Source: a virus
DNA: 43,623 nt
Strand: one strand, 5' to 3'
IMG/VR virus record: IMGVR_UViG_3300029448_005133
Location: 1 to 43,623 of that record
The position numbers were made by a program, and so were the translations under genes. Below, one piece after another: positions 17,801-27,200 of this stretch. Every line of letters begins with the position of its first letter. The first letter of the stretch is position 1. The notes under the pieces were generated by a model, which was given only the letters and a program-made list of their open reading frames with translations, was not told the origin of the DNA and searched no databases.

Positions 17801-18053
17801 AAGTAGACCAGCTTTACCAGGATGGTATAAAAAACCTGAGGAAAGGCTTATTGGTTTTTATTATATATCTGGAAACGAACCAGAGACTTTTAATGGGTGG
17901 TGGTATGATACGCCAGCTGTATGCGGAAGTTTTTCTAAACAAGATGCAGAAGATGCTACAAGTTATAATCCGCCAGAAGATGTAAATTATGAAGAAGATG
18001 ATGGAGAAAATCCTTATGATTTACCAACGTTTAATCCTAAACCAGAACCTTAA
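14829..18053 (+). CDS. Tail nozzle/stabilisation-type structural protein, N-terminal part
   Basis: 1074 residues. The N-terminus NTFLAGKMNKSLDDRILPQG, then EYRDALNVQVTKADGPDVGV and ELLFWTDGLNQPRRINV, is the signature I associate with large tail nozzle or 'stabilisation' proteins of Bacteroidota podophages, with a beta-propeller-like region over residues 1-330. Residues about 640-760 contain Asp/Asn-rich stretches (DADADGNETNNFGVRF) like a Ca-binding or cadherin/Ig-type insertion. The C-terminus is acidic and Pro-rich. In relatives I recall a single protein that also includes the domain encoded by the next gene; here they are separated by a TAATG junction. Confidence 0.75.
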   Translation: MPEIKNTFLAGKMNKSLDDRILPQGEYRDALNVQVTKADGPDVGVIHNIKGNDIVASLGLGNGYEVIGSFFDEKNNIIYWFVTDNNHSFIYKFDKNSSSTSLIVSSSSPNNWLNFNKSNRITGVNLLEELLFWTDGLNQPRRINVTRADGSYYDSEIKVSVAKYAPYIAPQITAVEHDDAIKSNRIEEEFVRFAYRYKFKDNEYSILSPFTPIVFEMETNLIDTASNYYNTSDLRVIGSSTEIPLMTNNINKITMNIPTPTGVNGTLEDYEIKEIDVLYKESDSNAIRIIETIKISESETSGNKQYIYKSSNFKATLPEDQLTRVFDAVPVKAQAQEIAGNRVVYGNITNKKDLPDIDFAVSYDNKVTTNPAVSQQSVKQRRTYEVGIVLSDRFGRTSPVITSDSSTIYVGAKNKAFDNTGYSGSSLNIIFKSITDPDGTIYDASTNPNGWYSYKVVIKQKEQEYYNVYTPGSFYFSGSYRSYITIHGDNINKVPRDTIGNSDTIDENIQFTGAQVRIYPKVLNVYENNTNTYRNSDFDLLEIVKIGNKNNYSGQIDSSTKMFESTNNHLIGQIEGRVGVDYTQLVRGGDFAVFETEPFESALDIYYETPTSDLISNIDLTQFDIVSANRISFDKNTSDTSNFIDEDVEARDRVARLYARKSGGGSLPSSMIHFEHISDADADGNETNNFGVRFNSGEGEWELYAVRGLNYKPALNDNDANTRNINLRVSFLGTQYATEQLTIYVSHVQPVVSGSAQLVTFNTDGTASSGANRKTTITQNAGNVLFKIYGAGGGKGVSNLKEFLNLDLLSIENVEGAAWPTSANPLDFFSVIQNSDYTLDSNGTPTIISNLDTNGTGIVIYHVDDNGAQIPNNTGHHDNTFRFGYRSRQDLSVWGVNITGEELSETAYTNVHFTDTAALSSANSGFKLYHAPPETFANAYQACEEPLNDNWSEITVYYPGADVVNDYPFIEPNFDSNPQVLAKRMYYDSRLSRPALPGWYKKPEERLIGFYYISGNEPETFNGWWYDTPAVCGSFSKQDAEDATSYNPPEDVNYEEDDGENPYDLPTFNPKPEP

Positions 18054-19264
18054 TGGCTTATTTAAAAGAAATAGAGTTTTTTAATTGCTTCATAATCAAA
18101 GATGATGACGAAAGGTTTCATATAGAAGAATCAAGAATAAAAGGTGATTTTAATGGAAAATCTGTTGACTATGGCGTTAGGGCGCATATAACTGACGAAT
18201 CTTACCAAGAGCAAACAAGAGAAAACACTTTAACTTATTCGGGAATATACAATAGTAGGACTGGTATTAATAACACTAATCAGTTCCCTATAGATAAACC
18301 AATAACCCTTTCAGTTGATATTCAACAAGGGTCGATACAAAAGTTATTTGCTGAAGACCAAATATTAAACATATTCCAAGAGGAGAAAGTTAGGTATGTT
18401 CAGATAGACAAAGATGCTATATACACTGCTGAAGGTATTCCAATATCAACAACATCTAATGTGTTTTTAGGGGATGTTGTTTCTTACGGAACAAACTACG
18501 GCATAGGTAAAAACCCAGAGAGTTTTACGCACTACGCTGGGAGAAAGTATTTTGTAGACAAACCTAAAGGGGCTGTACTTCGTCTATCAAGAGATGGTAT
18601 TACAGAAATATCCAACTACGGTATGAGAAGCTATTTTAGAGACAACTTGTCTGATGCTACGGAAATACACACGGCTTGGGATATACATGATAAAAGTTTA
18701 GTTTTGACAGCTAAAAGACCTTCAAATAGCTTTACAGTAGCATTTGATGAGGGGGTGAAAGGATGGACTTCTTTTTATAGTTTTATTCCTCAAGGATTTT
18801 CTGGGAGTTTAGATGGTAAATTTTACACTTTTTATAATACAAACATATACGAGCATTATTCTAATGATATTCATAATAACTTTTATGGAATGTCAAGCAC
18901 ATCAAGTGTTGACTTTATATTTAACGAACAGCCTTCTGCGTCTAAAAACTTTAACACAGTTAATTATGAAGGCACAAATTCATGGAATATTACTAATATA
19001 GAAACCGATACGGATTCAGCTGAAAACATAGCTTCTTTCGATATAGCTAATCAAGATTTCATTATGTCCGCGTTCAAAAAAATACACAATAAATATTACT
19101 CTAACTTATTCAACGATACATCAGAGTCTGTTAACGAGGTAATGTTTGGAGACGAGGTGTCTGGTATTAAAGGTTTCTTTGCAAAAATGAAAATACAAAC
19201 ATCATCAACTGATTACAAAGAATTGTTTTCAGTTTCAACTAATTATAATATAAACAGTTACTAA
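18053..19264 (+). CDS. Tail nozzle/stabilisation-type structural protein, C-terminal module
   Basis: 403 residues, beta-rich, without signal peptide. The middle reads DKPKGAVLRLSRDGITEISN, then MRSYFRDNL, FDEGVKGWTSFYSFIPQGF, YTFYNTNIYEHY and INEGTNS-like strands (VNYEGTNSWNI). In related phages as I know them this series forms the C-terminal end of one long tail protein that begins with the module of the preceding gene. Its ATG overlaps the previous stop (TAATG), so the two are probably made in equal amounts and assemble together. It could instead be a separate tail protein. Confidence 0.72.
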   Translation: MAYLKEIEFFNCFIIKDDDERFHIEESRIKGDFNGKSVDYGVRAHITDESYQEQTRENTLTYSGIYNSRTGINNTNQFPIDKPITLSVDIQQGSIQKLFAEDQILNIFQEEKVRYVQIDKDAIYTAEGIPISTTSNVFLGDVVSYGTNYGIGKNPESFTHYAGRKYFVDKPKGAVLRLSRDGITEISNYGMRSYFRDNLSDATEIHTAWDIHDKSLVLTAKRPSNSFTVAFDEGVKGWTSFYSFIPQGFSGSLDGKFYTFYNTNIYEHYSNDIHNNFYGMSSTSSVDFIFNEQPSASKNFNTVNYEGTNSWNITNIETDTDSAENIASFDIANQDFIMSAFKKIHNKYYSNLFNDTSESVNEVMFGDEVSGIKGFFAKMKIQTSSTDYKELFSVSTNYNINSY

Positions 19265-19265
19265 T

Positions 19266-19886
19266 ATGGGATTATTTGGTAAATCAAGAGCTAAGAGACT
19301 GGAGGAGAAGGCAGCGGCTCAAGGCCGTAAGCTTGACAATATGCTTGCTAATAGACAAGCTGTTATAAACCCTTACTCTGGAATTTCTGATTTAAGCTCA
19401 ATGATAACGAATCCATTTGCAAATCTACAAGTTGCAACACAGGCAGCAGAAATGCAAGCGGAACAAACAGATATAGGATTAGCATCGACACTAGATGTTC
19501 TTAGAGCTACTGGGCGTTCGGCTGGTGGCGCCACTGCACTTGCAAGAGAAGCTGCAAGAAGTAAACAAGGTATATCAGCATCGATAGAACAACAAGAAGC
19601 TCAAAACGCTCGATTAAGAGCTCAAGGAGAGCAAACAGCAATGAGCATGAGAATGCAAGAGGCTCAAAGAATGCAAGAGGCCGACATACTTGGTCAAACA
19701 TTTATGTTCCAAACACAAGAACAAAGAGATGTTGCCGACTTATCAAGAGTTTCGGCAATGCAACAACAATACGGTCAACAGGCAATGGATATTAGAGCGG
19801 CTAACAGGGCAATGGCTGGACAAATCATAGGAGGCGTGTTGGGCGCTGGGGCTAGTATAGGCTCTGCTTTAATAAATAAAGGATAA
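19266..19886 (+). CDS. Putative internal virion/ejection protein (T7 gp14-like)
   Basis: 206 residues, rich in Gln, Ala, Met and Arg, with long amphipathic helices. It contains NPYSGISDLSSMITNPFANL, GRSAGGATALAREAARSKQG and repeated RMQEAQRMQEA, and ends with a Gly/Ala hydrophobic segment IIGGVLGAGASIGSALI. That ending and the size match the small internal core protein of T7-like phages, which inserts in the outer membrane during DNA ejection. It is the first of three genes ordered like T7 gp14-gp15-gp16. Confidence 0.78.
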   Translation: MGLFGKSRAKRLEEKAAAQGRKLDNMLANRQAVINPYSGISDLSSMITNPFANLQVATQAAEMQAEQTDIGLASTLDVLRATGRSAGGATALAREAARSKQGISASIEQQEAQNARLRAQGEQTAMSMRMQEAQRMQEADILGQTFMFQTQEQRDVADLSRVSAMQQQYGQQAMDIRAANRAMAGQIIGGVLGAGASIGSALINKG

Positions 19887-19890
19887 TAAA

Positions 19891-21234
19891 ATGGCACTAC
19901 CAAGAGTAACACCAGGAACATACAGCTACGGGGCTTATGCAAATCCTAAAGAAATAAAATACAATGCCACTGGAGACTTGGCTATGGGTGAGGCAATAGC
20001 TCAAGGTATCTTGACTGCTGGGCAGTTAGGGGCTCAAGCTATAAAAAAGAGAGCAGACTTTAACGAAGAAACATATAAAAATACAGCTCTTCTTGAGGCT
20101 GAAAAAAGAGAAGATTTTCACGCTAAGACTACACAGCGTATAAATGACATAAGCGAAGAGTATTCCGCGTTTAGAAATCCTAAAGCATCTAGGCAACTTA
20201 AAAGACAGAATCCAGAAAAGTTTTATGCAGAAGAGTTAAGGTATAAAAACGAAATAGATTCTATATTAGCAATGGATAAGCTAGATATAGACCCAGAAGT
20301 GCTAGATAAATTTACAGAAGAAGAAATAAAAGATACAGATAAAGACAAGTTTTATCTTGCTAAAAAGCTATCTAAATCGGATTACTATTTAAAAGAGGTA
20401 AACGGAAGAACTCACGTGGCTTATGAGGATGAGTCTGGAGCAGAGAGAACATTACTTCTTTCTGATGTTGTGGATAATATCGACAACTACACTGACTTTA
20501 GTCAAAAGTTTTCTTTTAACAGCGAAGAGCAACAACAAAACATAATGGGCATAGCTGAAGTTTTCAACAGTACAGCTCAACCGTTATTCACATCGATAGC
20601 CACAAATGAAAGAGAAGCGTTGAGCTATCAAGAGGCTTTTGATTTTGTTAAAGAAATGCCAGCGTTAAAATCTTATATTGGAAGAATAGCTGGGGAAGTT
20701 TCGGATGACATAGGAATGTCTGAAGAAGAATTAATTAGCTTTGTAGCTGACCAAGTGGTTAAGTCTTCTAAGCAGTTTGGGGATAAAATAAAACCAGACA
20801 CATCTGCTATCGACAGATATAAAGCTGAAACAGAAAGAATAAAAGCGTTAAAACTTTCTCCAGAGCAAGAAAAATCAAGAATAGACCAAGAGATAGCTGG
20901 TAGAAGAATGAGGGATTTAAATGAAGATGACATGACATGGCTTACGGATATTAGTTCTATGGCCAAAAAAGGTCCAGATTTTGTTAAGCAAGTAGACGAT
21001 ATATTCTTGGCAAACGTAGCGAAGCTCAACATAAAAGCAGACCCGAGATATGATGAAGCTGGAGATGTTATAGGTTATCAACTCACAGACAACACGGGTA
21101 AAATGACTACCAAAACAAAAAGTGATGTTTACGTACCTATAGGGGATATGACTCAAGATAAATTAAGAGGTATACTAGGTAAGATGATAACGTCGGGTGT
21201 TCCTGGATTCAATAAATCAAATTTACTAAGATAA
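19891..21234 (+). CDS. Putative internal virion/ejection protein (T7 gp15-like)
   Basis: 447 residues, helical and highly charged. The N-terminus has a short Tyr/Gly-rich stretch (TPGTYSYGAYANP) and an Ala-rich helix. The rest is Lys/Glu/Asp-rich helix with few hydrophobic runs. It lies between the small hydrophobic core protein and the giant 2220-residue protein, the place of the T7 gp15-type periplasmic tunnel protein. No enzymatic motif is seen. The role is inferred from gene order and composition. Confidence 0.7.
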   Translation: MALPRVTPGTYSYGAYANPKEIKYNATGDLAMGEAIAQGILTAGQLGAQAIKKRADFNEETYKNTALLEAEKREDFHAKTTQRINDISEEYSAFRNPKASRQLKRQNPEKFYAEELRYKNEIDSILAMDKLDIDPEVLDKFTEEEIKDTDKDKFYLAKKLSKSDYYLKEVNGRTHVAYEDESGAERTLLLSDVVDNIDNYTDFSQKFSFNSEEQQQNIMGIAEVFNSTAQPLFTSIATNEREALSYQEAFDFVKEMPALKSYIGRIAGEVSDDIGMSEEELISFVADQVVKSSKQFGDKIKPDTSAIDRYKAETERIKALKLSPEQEKSRIDQEIAGRRMRDLNEDDMTWLTDISSMAKKGPDFVKQVDDIFLANVAKLNIKADPRYDEAGDVIGYQLTDNTGKMTTKTKSDVYVPIGDMTQDKLRGILGKMITSGVPGFNKSNLLR

Positions 21235-21235
21235 T

Positions 21236-24200
21236 ATGTACGAAATGTATGGAGAGCAGTTTACTATAGAGGAACTGCAAGGTATTGCTTCTGAAAGAAA
21301 TATAACTGTAGAGGAGCTTTTTAGCAACAACCCAGAATTAAAAGAAATAAAAACAGAAAAGCCTGTAGAGCAGGTTGAAGAAGTAAAGATAGAACCACAG
21401 GAGGCGGGTGCGCCTGTGGCGGAGGTTGCAGCACCCGATACGGATTCCACGCAGGAACCTGGTTTATTGGAGTCGCTATTAGCAAGAACAGCTAGAGGCT
21501 TTGTGTCTTTTGGGAAAGGAGTCGAGAATTTAAAAAACTCTCTTCTTGTTTCTGGAATGGAGCTTGTTGATGGAAAAATGTCAAAAGAAGATAGGGAGAA
21601 TTATAAAGACGCTTTAGATAATCTTTATATTCCAGGCTCATTGGCCCCAAGAACAGCTGATTATCAAAAAGCTGAAAAATTACTTTCTGAGCATGTCAGG
21701 TCAACTGAAAACGAAAGCATTAGAGAGGCTATATTGGCTGGAAATATTGGAGAGGCCGCTGAAATGACTGTCGGTGGAATGCTTGAATCCCTACCTTCTA
21801 TAGTAGCCGCTGGTACTGGAGTTGGAGGTATAATAACTTTAGGAGCCTCTTCTGCTGGAAATAAATTCGATGAAGAACTCAGAGAGAATCCAGAACAAAC
21901 AACAGGAAGATTGCTAGCTAATGCACTCACTACTGGTACAGCGGAAGCTTTTACAGAAATAGCTACAAGAGGTATATTGAAAAGCGCTGGTTTAATAAAA
22001 ACAAACACAGGAAAAGAAGCTGCACAACAGTACATCGACAAAACAATGAAGTCTTTGGCTAAAAAAATAGGTATATCATCTCTGGGAGAAGCTGGTTCTG
22101 AGGCTCTTACAGAAGCCATTGTTATGATGAGCGATGCCGTTATACTAGATAAAGAGATTAAAACAGAAGATGTATATAATAGACTTGTTGACGCTGCTGT
22201 TATTGGTGGCTTTACTGGAGGAACTATCCAGTCTATAGGTCAGATAGCCACACCTAAAGACGCTATGAGGAGCGTAGCAGAAAATATACTTACCCCAGCT
22301 CCAATCAAAAAAGAAATACAAGATTATTCGGACTTAATATCGGCTCTCGAGGCGGACCTAAGCATGGTTGACCCAGAGTCACAAGAGGCAGATGTAATAG
22401 CTCAGTCAATACGTCAACAAGAAAAAAACATATACGACAAAAAGAGATATGTAAGAAAGACTCTAGAGGGTATGAGTAAAGAGCAAATAAAATCTTATGC
22501 ATCTAATTTAGATCAAATAAAAAAGATGGAGGGTGTGTTAAAAAACAATCCATCTAACATGTCTAAAGAACTTTTTGGGAAAAAGATAGAAAAACTGTCT
22601 GAAGAGAATAAGTTTATATTTATGGAGCCAGCAAAGAAAGTTGAAATGTCAACTGAATTTTCAGCTCCTATAGCTAAAGCATTGGGCGTCGAACAACAAG
22701 TCTTTGAGACAACTGAGGAGTTTAAAAGCGTTTTGCCTGAAGCACAAAAAGACAAAGCTGATATAGCGGGTGGTTTTTACGACCCAAACACCAAAACAAT
22801 ATACATAAATAAAGAAGCCGCTACAAATACCTTACAAGTGAATATAGGGGCTCATGAAGTTCTTCATCCAATACTAAACTCTCAAATAGGAGATGCCGCA
22901 AAACAAGGTGAGTTTGTCTCTGAAATAAAAAACCTATTAAATAAGAGGCAAAGAGAGGCTATGGAGGAGCTTATGGAGGGTTATAAAAAACGAGGGGAAT
23001 ACAATACGGAGTATTTAACAGTACTATCAGATAATCTCGTTAAAAACAAGCTTGAATATGACGATACTCTAATTGAAAAAATAGTTAAACTTGTAAAGAA
23101 TACGGTAAATAAATTTAGGCCACAGGAAGTAGATTTCGAGATAGGTTTTGATAATGCCCAACAAGTATTTAATTTTATAAAAGAATACTCTGATTCAGCT
23201 AAAACAGGAAAGCTTAGTGAGTCTGCTAAAAAGGTATTAGACTTTACTAAAGAGGATGCTATAGCGAAAGCCCAGTTCAGTTATGAAGAAAATGTAGAAA
23301 AACTTGAAGAAAGATATTTTTCTGGAGAAATAGATAGTGACCAGTATTACTCACAACTTGACAAATTAGAGCAAGAACAAGAAATAACTCCAGTTGAAAG
23401 AGAAACCAAAACTGCTCCATCAAGAGATTTTAAAGCTACTTTGGATGCTGCTGGTAGTAATCCAGAAGGGTTTGACCCTTTTGATTTAAGAATATCACAG
23501 ACCGTAGAGTCTATGGTCAAGGCTAAGGCTAGAAGATTTTTGACTCAAGACAAAAGGGTTGTTGATTTAACAAACTTACCTGGTTTTAATATAGACGATT
23601 TTGCTTCTGAAGTTTACTTTAACATGATGAAGGGTAAGAAACTCAAAGAAGGAGGTTTTGGACCTGGATATATACAGATTTTTGACCCGTCTGTAAATGA
23701 TAGCTTGTATGGGTATATAAACGCTCAGTTAGGAAACAGAATGAGAGCTGTATTAGGAGAAGGGGATATTGCAGAGGAAACTTATTCAGTTCAAGCAGAT
23801 GAACAAATAGGGCTTTCTGACTTCTACGATTTTACAGAAGACATCGACAGAGAGTTATACACAGAGGAAGATATAGATGAAGGGCTTGTAAACCCTGTGT
23901 CACTACTTGATGAGGCTAATCAAACAAAAGCCGTCAAGGAGGCTAATGAAAAAATAAATAATATAAGCTTAGATAATCTTATATTTAAGAAAACTCCGAA
24001 TCTTGTTACAGGAACATTATCAGAGTTCTTTGACGTAAGAGAATCTGTAATACAAAAAGCCTCTCAAAACCTAAACACTACAGAGCTTGAAAATACAGCG
24101 CCAAAGATAGCTGAAATATCAAAACTTTTAATATCTATAATGCCACAAGGAGCTATTGTAGGAAAAAAAGGTGAGCTTGCTGTATCTGAGAAGTTAATTG

Positions 24201-27200
24201 GCACAGGCACAGGATTGCCTAGAAAAATACTTGAGGCGTTTTACACGAAAAACAAAAGACTTGTTAGCGCACAAGAGGGCATTGGAAAGAAAGGAGCTGG
24301 ACTAGAGCCTTTTGTGTTAAGAGATGATATAACAGAAAAAGACTTTTTGAATGCTTTAGGTATAAACGAAGATGGAACACACAATCCAGAGATAAAACCT
24401 AAGAGTCCACAGTCTCAAACAAGAAGAGCCATGCTTGATATGTTTGGAAAACTTGTATCCAATACAGCCATACGTCAACACATGAAAGACAATGACTTTT
24501 CTGTGGTTGCGGTAAACGACCTTGCCGCTGGTAAAAGCCCTAATATGTTTAGTTTTTCATTTAAAGAGGAAGAAAAAATACTAGACAAAGAGATACCTTT
24601 CAGTGAGTTTTCTGAAGAGTTTAAAGATGAGTTCAAAAGACTGTATCCTTATGTAGACGTAGACCAAGATACCGAAGCTAAACTATATCAAATGATACTT
24701 CAGCTTATGGAAGAGTCGTCTACAACTGCCAGAATGAGACAATTGTTTTACAACGACCCAATTCTTAAAGAAAAGCTCGAGGAGTTTGGTATTGAAGCAA
24801 AAGACATATTGGATATTCACAACAAAACAGGTAGGCGTAGAAACGAGCTCACTTTAGATGGAGTCAGAATAACCGCTAAACATGGGCAAGAAATGGCCTC
24901 CAGATTTCCTAAATTTAAAGGGATAACCACTGCTAGAATAAGAGGATTGTTTGCTTTTGACCAAAGAGCTTACATATTTAAAGACAACAAAAGGAACAAG
25001 GTGGCAGAAGGTATACATCCTTCTGCAAAAATAGTTGATGGGACTGAAGAAGAGAAACTGAATGTCATGATGGCTTCTTCTGAAGCAGAGTCTTTGGTTA
25101 AAAAAGGAAAAAAAATAAAATTTAATGCTAAACAAAATATATATATAGACAACATAAATAACATATTGTCTGAAAAAAAGATAGATCCCAAGTATTTTTA
25201 TACTAGTCAATTAAGTTCAAGAATAAACGACTTATACAAAAGACCAAAAAAATCAAGCAATCCAGAGTTTGAATTTTATACAGAGCAACAAAAGATAGAC
25301 TATGTAAAAAAAGAAGTAGACAAAGCTAAGGAGTACAATAAGTTAAAAGAAAATTTAATTAAGTTAGAGCTCAGTCTTTTAAATTCCTATGTAACGGAAA
25401 AAGGTGTGTCAAAACAAGAAAGAGCAGAGCGAATAGTATATGCTGTTAGATTACTTTCTGATACTTCTGGAGGGCTAAAAGACTTAGCGTCTATAACGTA
25501 TAGAGGGAGCGTAATAGGACCTAAAACGGAGGCTGTTAGGATAGAGCATTTAATATCCACTGGTTTTCAAGACGTAACATTCTTGAAATCTGTTATAACA
25601 GGAAAAATGCCTAACTCGTCTTACAAGTCTGGGATAGTAGATGATGGTATATCCAACACCATGGACTCTAAAAAGATTAGAGTTTTAATGAAAGGTGGAA
25701 AGTACAAAGACATTAACTACCAGACTGGAGCTATAAATTCAAGATACCAAGAGATTGCACTTAGAGCAAAAGAACAGGGTGCTATAATGTTCAGTATCGA
25801 TGAGGGTGTAGATGTAAAGTCTAAAGAAAATTTCTTGGACCTGTCTATGGGTAATATACTAAAGTCACTGACTAGTATACCTGTAAAAGAACAAGTGTCT
25901 CAGTCTACAGCTAAAATTATGGCTGCTAACAGAAACAAAAAATGGAGACTACTTTCTCCATCTGCTGATGACTTTGTTGGTTTACTGTACTCCACATTAG
26001 GTAAAGGTAAGATTGGAGATGCTCAACTTAAATTCTATAAGAAGTACTTGATAGACCCGTTCAATAGAGCAAACCATGCCATGGATTCTGCTAGACAGAA
26101 AATATCAAGAGACTTCAAGGACCTCAATAAAGAGTATGAGGTAGTTAAAAAGTCTCTAAATAAAAAATCTGGATACAAAAACTACACAAACGACCAGGCT
26201 ATAAGAGTATACCTATACAAGAAAGCTGGAGCTTCAAACACATCTCTATCTATAAACGAAGCTGACGAAAATGCACTATTAGCTATCGTTCGTTCTAATC
26301 CAGAGTTTGAAGCCTATGCAAACTATTTAATGGAGATAACAGAGTTAGATAATTCTTGGATCGAACCTTCACCAAACTGGGTAGTAGGCTCTATATTTGA
26401 TGATATGAACTCTATTATCGATAGGTTGAAAAGAGCAGAATACTTGTCTGAATGGAAAGAGAATGTAGATGTTATATTCTCTGACAACAACAGAAACAAG
26501 CTTGAAGGTCACTTTGGAGAAGACTACAGAAAAGCCTTGGATGATATGCTATACAGGATGGAAAAAGGCAAGGCTATACCTGAGAAGATGAACAAGGAGA
26601 TGAACAGGTTTCAACAATGGCTTACTGGCTCTGTTGCTGTTACCATGTTCCTTAACAGGCGCTCTGCTGTTCTTCAGACTATATCAAACATAAACTACAT
26701 GAACTGGTCGGACAATAATCCTCTTGCCGCGGCCAAGGCATTTGCTAATACGCCTCAGTTTGCTAAAGACTTTGCACTTATCTTTAATTCAGACTACTTG
26801 AAACAAAGACGTGGAGGATTGAAAACTGAAGTTGAGGCTGCTGTTCTTGCTAATGAACTCCGCAAGGGTGGTGTTGAAGGTATGCGAGGAGCAATCAATA
26901 AGATACTCAAGGCTGGTTTTACATTAACACAGCTAGGGGATAGTTTTGCAATATCTTTTGGTGGAGCATCTTTCTACAGAAACAGAAAGAACTCTTACTT
27001 GAAACAAGGTTTAACAGAACAGGAAGCAAGAGACCAAGCGTTTTTAGATTTTAGAGAAATATCTGAAGAGTCACAGCAGTCAGCTCGTCCAGATAGGTTA
27101 TCGATGCAACAGACAAACTCTATTGGCCGTGTATTCCTTGCGTTCCAAAATACACCGATGCAGTATTACAGACTTATTGCAAAATCTATTATGGATATAA

